From: Paracoccaceae bacterium
Lineage (GTDB): Bacteria > Pseudomonadota > Alphaproteobacteria > Rhodobacterales > Rhodobacteraceae
Reading direction: 5' to 3'
NCBI GenBank assembly: GCA_013214715.1
Contig: JABSSB010000090.1
Location: 1-6,066 of the forward strand
DNA: 6,066 nucleotides
The notes beneath the pieces were generated by a model that was not told where the DNA came from, made no database searches, and saw only the letters and a program-made list of their open reading frames with translations. The position numbers and the translations under genes are program-made. This document shows positions 1-6,066 of this stretch, piece by piece (the stretch's first letter is position 1; each line of letters begins with the position of its first letter).

Positions 1-669
1 GTGCTGGGCTTTGTGCCGCTGGGCGAACCCCGCGTTGCGGCCCTTGAATCAGTTTATGACCCTCCCAAGACCTTGCCCGATGATGTCAGCGGGATCATTC
101 TTTTGTCTGGCAGCGAACAGCGCGGGCCGTCGCTTCGCTGGGATGATCCACAATTGAACGAAGCCGGAGACCGCGTGATCGCTACGGCGCGGCTGGCGCG
201 CGCCTTGCCGCAAACAGAGGTGATCATCACCGGCGGCGCAGGGCATCGCGGATGGGCTGGAGACACCAGCCAGGCCAGCCTGTCCGCGGCGCTATTGATG
301 GAATTGGGCATCGTGCCGGCACGGATCACCTTGGAAGAAAACGCGCGGAACACGGCCCAGAATGCGGATTTCTCCCGACAGTTGGTGCGTCCCACCGCGC
401 AGGACCGCTTCATTCTGGTGACCAGCGGCTTTCACATGCCGCGCAGCGTTGGGGCGTTCTGCGCGGCGGGCTGGACCGGGCTGATCCCCTGGCCCACCGA
501 TTTCCGCACCGCGCGCACAGACTGGCCCCTGATCGGTCGCTGGCAGTTTCGCAGCAATCTTGACTTGCTCAACCGGGCAATCCGCGAACATGTGGGCATG
601 ATCGCCTATGGGCGCACTGGACGCTGGATCGCACCCGACAGCGCGCCGGGCTGTCTGGCGGTGGATTAG
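1..669 (+). CDS. DUF218/YdcF-family protein, 5' end cut by the window
   Basis: The visible 222 residues match the DUF218 fold found in YdcF, SanA and ElyC. In frame they show a central strand (ILLSGS, residues 33-38), a second strand ending in ITGG (76-79), a conserved acidic/Asn motif (LEENARNT, 111-118), a strand followed by a conserved His/Arg pair (LVTSGFHMPRS, 139-149) and a late Pro-Trp-Pro-Thr-Asp-Phe-Arg stretch (163-169). The C-terminal part (NRAIREHVGMIAYGRTGR) is the usual amphipathic end of the family. Family members normally carry one or two membrane helices before the domain, and the first visible residues (LGFVPLGEP) look like the end of such a helix. I therefore think GTG at base 1 is an internal Val codon and that tens of residues are missing. 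ElyC and SanA are tied to envelope integrity in enterobacteria, but no enzyme activity is settled for most members. It is transcribed toward the fucose operon, and its TAG stop overlaps the TAA stop of the neighbour. Family assignment is firm; function is unknown. Confidence 0.88.
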   Translation: MLGFVPLGEPRVAALESVYDPPKTLPDDVSGIILLSGSEQRGPSLRWDDPQLNEAGDRVIATARLARALPQTEVIITGGAGHRGWAGDTSQASLSAALLMELGIVPARITLEENARNTAQNADFSRQLVRPTAQDRFILVTSGFHMPRSVGAFCAAGWTGLIPWPTDFRTARTDWPLIGRWQFRSNLDLLNRAIREHVGMIAYGRTGRWIAPDSAPGCLAVD

Positions 670-1859
670 ACGCTGCGATCGCGTGGACGGAACAAGCCGC
701 GCATGCGCCGGAACGGCGCCATCATCCAATAAACCCAGCGCCAGCGCAGCGACAGGCCCAGCGCGGCAATATCGCTGCGTTGCACCACCCGCTGTTCAAA
801 GGCTTGCAATTTATATCCCAGACCGGGCCGCAACCGCATCCCCATGCGAAAACGCATCAAAACGCCGGGCAAATCCCCTGGCCTCGCCACCACGGGCGCG
901 GGATCATCGATGATACATCGCAGCATCAACCGCAGCAGCACGGGGTCAACCTCCCGCTCATGCATCAGGTCATCGCCCGGACCCGGTCCCATCAGCATCC
1001 GACGCAGGCGCAGGCTGGTGGCCAGCATACGGGTGGTTCCGGACAGGCGTGCCAGTTCTGGCAGGCGATCAAGATCCTGCAGAGCGCATCGGCGCAGCAT
1101 ATGATCCATATCCATCAGCCATTTCAGCCGGAACCAACCATGTTTGGCGCCGTGCACGATGACGTAAAACAGATGCTCGACATCGCGCAGCGTGGTTACC
1201 GGCACAGGAAAACTTTGGTCCTGATCGCTCACTGCAAACATCTGATCGGCTCTCCAGCTAAGTAGGCGGGCATTGCCGCTGGGTCGGACCTGCAGATCGA
1301 CAACCGCGCCGTCTGCGACGCGGGTATATTGGAAATCGGCCTTCAGATGCAGACGCATGTCCCGCCCGTTTTCGGGCAGATCATCTTCATCTGGCAGCTC
1401 AAATCTGGCCCCTTGCATCTGCGCATGCGCTGCATCCACGTCCTCGGGCCGGATCAGCAGATCAAGATCAAAGGTCTGCCGCTGTCCCAGACTGTCATAA
1501 AACCGCCGGGCCAGAACGGGACCTTTAAGAACCATCACCTCGATCCCTGCCGCGTCAAACAGGGGCAAAAGCTCGGTCAGCAGCTTGACCTGATGCAAGG
1601 CCCGCATCGTTTGGCGCTGGGCACGGGCGGCAAAGCTCTGCGCCACGGCGTCCGGGGCCAGTCCGGGCCAGCGTGTCAGCGTGGCGTGCACCAGCCCATC
1701 GACCCGGTGCCGGGCCGAGACCGATTGCAGCCGCGCCCAATCCGCCCCGCGTGCGGCCGCACGCAAGGTCGGGCCGTCAGGCGCCGCCGTGATCAGGGCA
1801 CACAGCAGACGCAACTCTGGGTCATCAATGGGCGCCGTCATCTGTCCAGATTTCCACAC
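666..1859 (-). CDS. Nucleotidyltransferase-fold protein of unknown role (NTP_transf_5-like)
   Basis: This 397-residue protein resembles the uncharacterised nucleotidyltransferase family PF14907 (NTP_transf_5), common in polysaccharide and exosortase-associated loci. Visible motifs are a strand ending in Lys-Gly (VMVLKGPVLA, about 108-117), the metal-binding Asp-x-Asp (FDLDLLI, D131 and D133), a probable third acidic residue in VVDLQ (D189), and the family's His-rich helix (HGAKHGWFRLKWLMDMDH, about 236-253). The first 85 residues are helical, and the C-terminus is rich in Arg and Trp, which could favour membrane or nucleic-acid contact. No transmembrane helix is obvious. The substrate is unknown; transfer of a nucleotide or a sugar-phosphate to a polymer or protein is possible but unproven. 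It lies 30 bases after fcl and is probably the last gene of the gmd-fcl operon. The start is uncertain: GTG at 1859 has GGAG 4 bases upstream, while ATG at 1841 (protein beginning MTAPIDD) has only a weak GGA just before it. Stop TAA at 668-666. Confidence 0.82.
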   Translation of the reverse strand: MWKSGQMTAPIDDPELRLLCALITAAPDGPTLRAAARGADWARLQSVSARHRVDGLVHATLTRWPGLAPDAVAQSFAARAQRQTMRALHQVKLLTELLPLFDAAGIEVMVLKGPVLARRFYDSLGQRQTFDLDLLIRPEDVDAAHAQMQGARFELPDEDDLPENGRDMRLHLKADFQYTRVADGAVVDLQVRPSGNARLLSWRADQMFAVSDQDQSFPVPVTTLRDVEHLFYVIVHGAKHGWFRLKWLMDMDHMLRRCALQDLDRLPELARLSGTTRMLATSLRLRRMLMGPGPGDDLMHEREVDPVLLRLMLRCIIDDPAPVVARPGDLPGVLMRFRMGMRLRPGLGYKLQAFEQRVVQRSDIAALGLSLRWRWVYWMMAPFRRMRGLFRPRDRSV

Positions 1860-1863
1860 TCAG

Positions 1864-1867
1864 CTCC
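1864..1867 (-). promoter_or_regulatory. Ribosome binding site supporting the GTG start at 1859
   Basis: On the minus strand GGAG is followed by CTGA and then GTG. The 4-base spacer is short, so this supports but does not prove the GTG over the ATG 18 bases further in. Confidence 0.45.
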
Positions 1868-1889
1868 GGCCTGCAACGCGGCCGCGGCT

Positions 1890-2867
1890 TCACTTTGACC
1901 GCAAATCGCTTTCGGATTGGTCAAGAAACCACGCATAGGTGCGTTCTATCCCCTGCCGCAGTGGTATTTTTGCCGTCCATCCCAGCCGCGCCAGACGGCT
2001 GACATCCATCAGCTTGCGCGGCGTGCCGTCGGGTTTTGAGGCGTCAAAGGCGATCTGACCGCCAAAGCCTGCCACCTCGGCCACGGTTTCGGCGAGCTCC
2101 CGGATGGTGATATCCGTACCGGTGCCGACATTGATATGGCTCAGCATCGGCTGGGTTTCGCTTTGGTAAGTGCCTGCATCCAACTCATGCACAAAAAGCG
2201 ACGCTTCGGCCATGTCATCCACGAATAGGAATTCGCGCATCGGCTTGCCTGAACCCCAGACCGTGACCGTGTCGGCCCCATCCCGTGCCGCTTCGTGAAA
2301 TCGGCGGATCAGGGCGGGCAGGACATGGCTGTTTTTGGGATGAAAATTGTCGCCCGGCCCATAAAGATTGGTCGGCATGACCGAGCGGTAATCAACCCCA
2401 TATTGCCGATTATAGCTTTCGCAGATCTTGATCCCGGCGATCTTGGCCACGGCATAGGGCTCATTTGTCGGCTCCAGCGTGCCGGTCAGCAATGCGTCTT
2501 CGCGCATCGGCTGCTCTGCGAGTTTGGGATAGATGCAGGATGAGCCCAACTGCAAAAGGCGCGTCACCCCGGCAGCATAGGCCTGATGGATGACGTTGCA
2601 CTGGATCATCATGTTTTCATAGATGAATTGCGCCGGATAGCTGTTATTGGCGACAATCCCGCCCACCTTGGCAGCTGCCAGAATGACCTCATCGGGTTGC
2701 GCGGTCTGAAAAAACGCCGCCACTGCTGCCTGATCGGTCAGGTCCAGTTCGGACGACCGCCGCGTGATCAGCTCAATCGCCTCACCCGCTGCGCGCCGGG
2801 CCTCCAGCTTTCGCAGGATTGCGCCCCCGACCATGCCGCGATGGCCTGCCACATAGATGCGTCGCAT
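1890..2867 (-). CDS. fcl: GDP-L-fucose synthase (GDP-4-keto-6-deoxymannose epimerase/reductase)
   Basis: This 325-residue short-chain dehydrogenase, also called WcaG, carries out the last step of GDP-L-fucose synthesis in the cytoplasm: it epimerises GDP-4-keto-6-deoxy-D-mannose at C3 and C5 and reduces C4 with NADPH. Length is close to E. coli Fcl (about 321). Visible features are the Rossmann Gly motif (AGHRGMVGG, 7-15), the Ser-Ser-Cys of LGSSCIYPKL (S109, S110, C111), the Tyr-x3-Lys pair in EPYAVAKIAG (Y138, K142) and the active-site His in KNSHVLPAL (H181). These correspond to Ser107, Cys109, Tyr136, Lys140 and His179 of the E. coli enzyme. NLYGPGDNF and REFLFVDDMA are further hallmarks. 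The frame stays open upstream to 2978, but that part overlaps gmd. ATG at 2867 is chosen because MRRIYVAGHRG aligns with the family N-terminus and AGAGG lies 5 bases upstream. It follows gmd after 14 bases. No key residue is missing. Confidence 0.97.
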   Translation of the reverse strand: MRRIYVAGHRGMVGGAILRKLEARRAAGEAIELITRRSSELDLTDQAAVAAFFQTAQPDEVILAAAKVGGIVANNSYPAQFIYENMMIQCNVIHQAYAAGVTRLLQLGSSCIYPKLAEQPMREDALLTGTLEPTNEPYAVAKIAGIKICESYNRQYGVDYRSVMPTNLYGPGDNFHPKNSHVLPALIRRFHEAARDGADTVTVWGSGKPMREFLFVDDMAEASLFVHELDAGTYQSETQPMLSHINVGTGTDITIRELAETVAEVAGFGGQIAFDASKPDGTPRKLMDVSRLARLGWTAKIPLRQGIERTYAWFLDQSESDLRSK

Positions 2868-2872
2868 GATCG

Positions 2873-2879
2873 CCTCTTT
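2873..2879 (-). promoter_or_regulatory. Ribosome binding site fixing the fcl start
   Basis: AAAGAGG on the minus strand lies in the 14-base gap between gmd and fcl, 5 bases before ATG at 2867. It decides against the longer reading that would begin at 2978 inside gmd. Confidence 0.75.
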
Positions 2880-2881
2880 GT

Positions 2882-4003
2882 TCAGTTCTCGACACTCACC
2901 GGCACATCCATCCCATGCGCTTTCAGCAGGGCGTGGCGCTGGGCGGTTTTCAGGTCCTCGCGCACCATCTCGGCACACATCTCCTGCACGGTGATCTCTG
3001 GCACCCAGCCCAGCTTCTGCTTGGCCTTGGCCGGATCGCCCAACAGCGTCTCAACTTCGGCCGGACGGAAATAGCGCGGATCGATTCGCATCACCACGTC
3101 GCCCGGATTCACCGCCGGAGCGTTGTCACCATCAACCGCATCGACAATCGCCACCTCGTCGATGCCTTCCCCTTCAAAGCGCAGCGTCACGCCAAGTTCC
3201 GCCGCCGACCAGACGATGAACTGGCGCACGGAATACTGCACGCCGGTGGCGATGACGAAATCCTCGGGCACGTCCTGTTGCAGCATCATCCACTGCATCC
3301 GGACATAATCCTTGGCGTGGCCCCAATCGCGAAGGCTGTCGATATTGCCCATATAAAGGCAGTCTTCGAGACCCTGCGCGATATTGGCTAGCCCGCGTGT
3401 GATCTTGCGCGTCACAAAGGTTTCGCCGCGCCGCGGGCTTTCGTGATTGAACAGGATGCCATTGCAGGCATACATCCCATAGGCTTCGCGGTAATTCACC
3501 GTGATCCAATAGGAATAGAGCTTTGCCACCGCGTAAGGAGAACGCGGATGGAACGGTGTGGTTTCGCGCTGAGGCGTCTCCTGCACCAGCCCGTAAAGCT
3601 CGGATGTCGAAGCCTGATAAAACCGCGTCTTGCTCTCCAGCCCCAGAAAGCGGATCGCCTCCAACAGCCGCAACGTGCCGATCCCGTCGACATCGGCGGT
3701 GTATTCTGGCGCCTCGAAACTGACCGCCACATGGCTTTGCGCGCCCAAATTATAGACCTCGTCAGGCTCAACCTCGCGCATGATGCGGGTCAGGTTCGAC
3801 GTGTCCGACAGGTCGCCATAATGCAGCTTGAACCGCGCGCTGTCGGTCTGCGGACCTTCATAGATGTGATCGACGCGCTGCGTGTTGAACGACGACGCTC
3901 GGCGTTTGATGCCATGCACCTCATAGCCTTTGCTTAGAAGGAATTCCGCAAGGTACGATCCGTCCTGCCCGGTCACCCCGGTGATCAGCGCTGTCTTGGT
4001 CAC
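2882..4003 (-). CDS. gmd: GDP-mannose 4,6-dehydratase
   Basis: This enzyme converts GDP-D-mannose to GDP-4-keto-6-deoxy-D-mannose using tightly bound NADP(H), the first committed step toward GDP-L-fucose and related deoxyhexoses. The protein is 373 residues, the same length as E. coli Gmd. It shows the Gly-rich NADP-binding loop (TGVTGQDGSYLAE, 8-20), the Arg/Ser/Asn patch typical of Gmd (KRRASSFNTQRVDHIY), the catalytic T133 and E135 in ASTSELYG, and Y157/K161 in SPYAVAKLYS. NHESPRRGETFVTRKITR (186-203) and RDWGHAKDYVRMQW (225-238) are strongly conserved substrate-binding regions. The start is GTG at 4003, giving MTKTALITG, with GGAG 6 bases upstream. An ATG beginning two bases earlier (4005) reads straight into TGA in another frame, so it cannot start this protein. 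It is the first gene of the leftward operon and diverges from manC, which makes its substrate. Since fcl follows, GDP-L-fucose is the likely end product rather than GDP-rhamnose or GDP-perosamine. Confidence 0.97.
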   Translation of the reverse strand: MTKTALITGVTGQDGSYLAEFLLSKGYEVHGIKRRASSFNTQRVDHIYEGPQTDSARFKLHYGDLSDTSNLTRIMREVEPDEVYNLGAQSHVAVSFEAPEYTADVDGIGTLRLLEAIRFLGLESKTRFYQASTSELYGLVQETPQRETTPFHPRSPYAVAKLYSYWITVNYREAYGMYACNGILFNHESPRRGETFVTRKITRGLANIAQGLEDCLYMGNIDSLRDWGHAKDYVRMQWMMLQQDVPEDFVIATGVQYSVRQFIVWSAAELGVTLRFEGEGIDEVAIVDAVDGDNAPAVNPGDVVMRIDPRYFRPAEVETLLGDPAKAKQKLGWVPEITVQEMCAEMVREDLKTAQRHALLKAHGMDVPVSVEN

Positions 4004-4009
4004 ATCGGT

Positions 4010-4013
4010 CTCC
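4010..4013 (-). promoter_or_regulatory. Ribosome binding site of gmd
   Basis: GGAG on the minus strand is 6 bases before the GTG start at 4003. It is 4 bases before the overlapping ATG at 4005, which is followed at once by TGA, so the site could serve either codon; only GTG gives the protein. Confidence 0.65.
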
Positions 4014-4105
4014 GCAGCCAGTCAATCCCGTCCTCTTTATCAGGCGCGAAGCCGAATTCAATGCGTCAGCCGCCCTGCATCCTGTGCATGGCTCTGGCGT
4101 TGCGT

Positions 4106-4135
4106 TGCCCAAAGACATGCGCTAGCGGTTGGGCA
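4106..4135. repeat. Inverted repeat with internal palindrome upstream of manC
   Basis: Arms TGCCCAA (4106-4112) and TTGGGCA (4129-4135) are perfect 7-base complements around 16 bases. The spacer includes most of the perfect 8-base palindrome CGCTAGCG (4120-4127), whose centre is offset by 3 bases from that of the arms. It lies 27-57 bases before the manC start, a plausible place for an operator or a 5' leader hairpin. There is no T-run, so it is not a typical terminator. Arms this short can occur by chance. Confidence 0.4.
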
Positions 4136-4162
4136 GCGTAGTGATCTGACGTAGGTGGCCCA

Positions 4163-5584
4163 ATGATTGTTCCCGTTTTGCTCTCCGGTGGTTCGGGGAC
4201 GCGTCTTTGGCCGAAATCCCGCAAATCCTATCCCAAGCAATTCGTGCCACTTGTCGGGGACACCACCTTGTTCCAATCCTCGGCGCTGCGCCTGTCTGGG
4301 CCCGGCTATGCGCCGCCCATCGTGGTGACGAATTCCGATTTCCGCTTCATCGTGACCGAGCAGCTATTGGAGATCGGGCAAGATCCCGAAGCCGTTCTGA
4401 TCGAACCGCAGGGCCGCAACACAGCGCCTGCGGTTCTGGCCGCAGCGCTTTGGCAGGAAAAGATCGACCCCGAAGCGCTGATGCTGGTGGCGCCGTCAGA
4501 TCATGTCGTTCCGGATAGTGAGGCCTTTCGCCAAGCAGTCGAGGCCGGGGCCGACACCGCCCGTTCTGGCCGTTTGGTGACCTTTGGCATCAAGCCGTCG
4601 CATCCCGAAACCGGCTATGGCTATCTCTCGCTGGATGAAGATCCGGGCGATTTCGCCCCGCGCCCGCTGAAACTGCGCGGCTTTGAAGAAAAACCCAATG
4701 AAGCCCGCGCGCAAGAGATGCTGGCCGCTGGCACCTATCTGTGGAATGCGGGGATTTTCTTGTTTTCCGTCAAGGCGATGATCGCCGCCTTTGAAACCCA
4801 CGCGCCACAGCTGATCGGCCCGGCCCGCCGCGCCATCGAGGAGGGCAAACCCGATCTGGGCTTTTTCCGCCTCGCGCCCGAGCCGTGGTCAGAGCTGGAA
4901 GACATCTCGATCGATTACGCGGTGATGGAGCGTGCAGATAATCTGTCGGTCGTGCCCTTTGCCGCCGGTTGGTCTGATCTGGGCGGCTGGGATGCGGTTT
5001 GGCGCGAAAGCGCGCAGGATGATCGTGGCGTTGCCACCGCCGGGCAGGCCACGGCGATTGATTGCGACAGCACGCTTCTGCGTTCGGAAGATGACCGGGT
5101 GCAACTGGTGGGGATCGGGCTGAAGGATATCGTGGCTGTGGCCATGCCGGACGCTGTTCTGGTGGCGGATGCGTCGCGCGCGCAGGATGTGAAACTGGCG
5201 GTCAGTGCGCTGAAGGACAAAGGCGCGCAGCAGGCCACGCATTTTCCCAAGGATCACCGCCCTTGGGGCTGGTTTGAAAGCCTTGTGATCGGTGACAGGT
5301 TTCAGGTCAAACGCATCCATGTTCATCCCGGTGCGGCACTGTCGCTGCAATCGCATCACCACCGCTCGGAACATTGGATCGTTGTCGAAGGCACCGCCAA
5401 GGTCACCGTGGATGACGACGTCAAACTGGTGAGCGAGAACCAGTCTGTTTATATCCCTCTGGGCGCGGTGCATCGCATGGAAAACCCGGGCAAAGTGCCG
5501 ATGGTCCTGATCGAAGTGCAGACCGGCACCTATCTGGGTGAAGACGATATCATGCGCTACGAAGACATCTATTCCCGCAGCTGA
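4163..5584 (+). CDS. manC: Mannose-1-phosphate guanylyltransferase with C-terminal mannose-6-phosphate isomerase domain
   Basis: This 473-residue protein matches bifunctional ManC/AlgA/XanB enzymes (usually about 470-480). The N-terminal domain makes GDP-mannose from mannose-1-phosphate and GTP. It shows the pyrophosphorylase signature (LSGGSGTRLWPKSR, 7-20), EPQGRNTAPA (81-90), the metal-binding PSDH (111-114), FEEKP (174-178), LWNAGIF (193-199) and WSDLGGWDAVW (270-280). The C-terminal cupin (about 355-473), the type II isomerase domain, shows RPWGWFESL (366-374), the metal-ligand cluster LSLQSHHHRSEHW (393-405, with Q396, H398 and E403) and IPLGAVHRMENPG (431-443, H437). If that domain is active, the protein also interconverts fructose-6- and mannose-6-phosphate. 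The ATG at 4163 follows AGGTGG, and its protein begins at the usual family position. It feeds GDP-mannose to Gmd, encoded divergently. A phosphomannomutase needed between the two activities is not in the window. The enzyme is cytoplasmic. No key residue appears to be lost. Confidence 0.96.
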   Translation: MIVPVLLSGGSGTRLWPKSRKSYPKQFVPLVGDTTLFQSSALRLSGPGYAPPIVVTNSDFRFIVTEQLLEIGQDPEAVLIEPQGRNTAPAVLAAALWQEKIDPEALMLVAPSDHVVPDSEAFRQAVEAGADTARSGRLVTFGIKPSHPETGYGYLSLDEDPGDFAPRPLKLRGFEEKPNEARAQEMLAAGTYLWNAGIFLFSVKAMIAAFETHAPQLIGPARRAIEEGKPDLGFFRLAPEPWSELEDISIDYAVMERADNLSVVPFAAGWSDLGGWDAVWRESAQDDRGVATAGQATAIDCDSTLLRSEDDRVQLVGIGLKDIVAVAMPDAVLVADASRAQDVKLAVSALKDKGAQQATHFPKDHRPWGWFESLVIGDRFQVKRIHVHPGAALSLQSHHHRSEHWIVVEGTAKVTVDDDVKLVSENQSVYIPLGAVHRMENPGKVPMVLIEVQTGTYLGEDDIMRYEDIYSRS

Positions 5585-5644
5585 CCCATTGCGGCGCGGC
5601 GGTTTCAGGCTTAACTCGCTGGGAACCAATCGGAGCGGGCCGCC
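5585..5644 (+). other. 60-base spacer between manC and the dehydrogenase gene
   Basis: The spacer holds the ribosome binding site GGAG (5632-5635), 9 bases before ATG at 5645. I see no hairpin with a T-run and no clear promoter, so readthrough from manC is the simplest view. Confidence 0.5.
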
Positions 5645-6066
5645 ATGACAAAGACAATCGCCGTGATCGGGCTGGGCTATGTGGGCCTGCCGCTGGCCGT
5701 GGCCTTTGGCGCGCAGCGTCCGGTGATCGGCTTTGACATCAACCGCGCCCGCATTGACGCGTTGCGCGCAGGCCATGATGCCACCCGCGAGATCGAGGCT
5801 GCAGAGCTGGCCTCTGCCCGTTACCTGACCCTGACCGATGACATCGCCGATCTTGCCCCGGCGCAGATTTACATCATCACGGTGCCGACACCGATTGACG
5901 CTCATAACCGGCCCGACCTTGGGCCGCTGCGGGCAGCGTCGGAAACGGTTGGTCGGGTGCTCAAGCGCGGCGATATCGTGATTTACGAATCCACCGTCTA
6001 TCCCGGCGCGACCGAAGAGGATTGTGTCCCGATCCTTGAACAGGCGTCAGGCCTGCGCTTCAACAC
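5645..6066 (+). CDS. UDP-N-acetylhexosamine 6-dehydrogenase, TviB/WbpO type, 3' end cut by the window
   Basis: The first 140 residues are visible and the frame runs open off the right edge. They form the NAD-binding Rossmann domain of the UDP-glucose/GDP-mannose dehydrogenase superfamily. The Gly motif is IGLGYVGLP (8-16), with the NAD-ribose acidic residue in GFDIN (D31), followed by VPTPID (80-85) and YESTVYPGATEE (114-125). The VPTPID plus YESTVYPGATEE combination, the THR-like DATRE segment (45-49) and PDLGPLRAASETVG (90-103) fit the Vi-antigen TviB and Pseudomonas WbpO subgroup, which oxidises UDP-GlcNAc or UDP-GalNAc at C6 to the uronic acid, better than UDP-glucose or GDP-mannose dehydrogenases. 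The catalytic Cys and the C-terminal substrate domain lie beyond the window, so the substrate is inferred. ATG at 5645 has GGAG upstream and gives the normal N-terminus. It is probably co-transcribed with manC and implies an acidic amino-sugar in the polymer. A partner C4-epimerase may follow outside the window. Confidence 0.9.
   Translation, partial: MTKTIAVIGLGYVGLPLAVAFGAQRPVIGFDINRARIDALRAGHDATREIEAAELASARYLTLTDDIADLAPAQIYIITVPTPIDAHNRPDLGPLRAASETVGRVLKRGDIVIYESTVYPGATEEDCVPILEQASGLRFN

Larger units (their letters stand above)
4004..4162. promoter_or_regulatory. Divergent intergenic region between gmd and manC
   Basis: These 159 bases separate two genes read in opposite directions, so promoters for both gmd-fcl and manC must lie here or overlap the gene starts. 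I see no strong sigma-70 match. On the plus strand TTGCGT (4100-4105) followed 17 bases later by TAGCGG (4123-4128) is a weak candidate. On the minus strand TTGAAT and GATAAA elements occur between about 4038 and 4062, but only 14 bases apart. The manC ribosome binding site is AGGTGG (4153-4158), 4 bases before its ATG. An inverted repeat lies in the manC-proximal half. No open frame with coding character is evident. Confidence 0.6.

Noticed and set aside
292..729. A 145-codon minus-strand frame opposite the DUF218 gene.
   Set aside because: It conflicts with a frame showing consistent DUF218 motifs, also overlaps the real minus-strand gene, and has no family resemblance.
1877..1886. GC-rich palindrome CGCGGCCGCG between fcl and the nucleotidyltransferase gene as a terminator.
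   Set aside because: It is only 10 bases, leaves no loop, and is not followed by a T-run. It is better read as chance in GC-rich DNA inside an operon.
2868..2978. N-terminal extension of Fcl by 37 residues from an upstream start.
   Set aside because: It overlaps the 3' end of gmd, does not resemble the Fcl family, and the ATG at 2867 has its own ribosome binding site and the correct N-terminus.
4076..4089. Direct repeat TGCAT (4076-4080 and 4085-4089) as a regulator site.
   Set aside because: Five-base repeats nine bases apart are expected by chance and match no binding site I know.
5615..5644. GGAACC before the dehydrogenase gene as a -35 element of an EcfG-type stress promoter.
   Set aside because: No CGTT-like -10 element occurs at the required distance, and the site would lie too close to the start codon.
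4889..5905. A 338-codon open frame on the minus strand opposite manC and the dehydrogenase gene.
   Set aside because: It is antisense to two genes with clear family motifs and spans their boundary. Its product is rich in His, Arg and Gln with no recognisable domain, as expected for a shadow frame in GC-rich DNA.

Overview
This window is a piece of a surface-polysaccharide (capsule, O-antigen or exopolysaccharide) locus centred on GDP-L-fucose synthesis. The GC-rich, third-position-GC coding, the GGAG/AGAGG-type ribosome binding sites, the GTG starts and the flavour of the proteins suggest an alphaproteobacterium, most likely a member of the Rhodobacteraceae/Roseobacter group. That assignment is an inference from style; no ribosomal or marker gene is present.

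Layout, left to right: (1) the 3' part of a DUF218/YdcF-type protein on the + strand (1-669), cut by the window edge. (2) A leftward block read on the - strand in the order gmd (4003-2882), fcl (2867-1890), then a nucleotidyltransferase-fold protein of unknown role (1859-666). Spacings of 14 and 30 bases and individual ribosome binding sites make this a probable three-gene operon. Its last stop codon overlaps the stop of the DUF218 gene by 4 bases, tail to tail. (3) A 159-base divergent intergenic region (4004-4162) that must hold the promoters for both directions; it contains a 7-base inverted repeat and an internal 8-base palindrome. (4) A rightward block on the + strand: manC (4163-5584), then after 60 bases a TviB/WbpO-type nucleotide-sugar dehydrogenase (5645 onward), cut by the right edge.

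How the genes work together: ManC makes GDP-mannose from mannose-1-phosphate and GTP, and its C-terminal cupin domain may also supply mannose-6-phosphate from fructose-6-phosphate. Gmd dehydrates GDP-mannose to GDP-4-keto-6-deoxymannose, and Fcl epimerises and reduces that to GDP-L-fucose. The dehydrogenase oxidises a UDP-N-acetylhexosamine to the corresponding uronic acid, so the polymer probably contains both a fucose-type 6-deoxyhexose and an acidic N-acetylated sugar. No phosphomannomutase, glycosyltransferase, flippase, polymerase or export gene is visible here; they are presumably outside the window.

All genes look intact apart from the two cut by the window edges. I see no RNA gene, insertion sequence, CRISPR array, attachment site or convincing terminator. 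I did not find evidence of an undescribed system. The least explained elements are the nucleotidyltransferase-fold gene at the end of the fucose operon and the start region of gmd.
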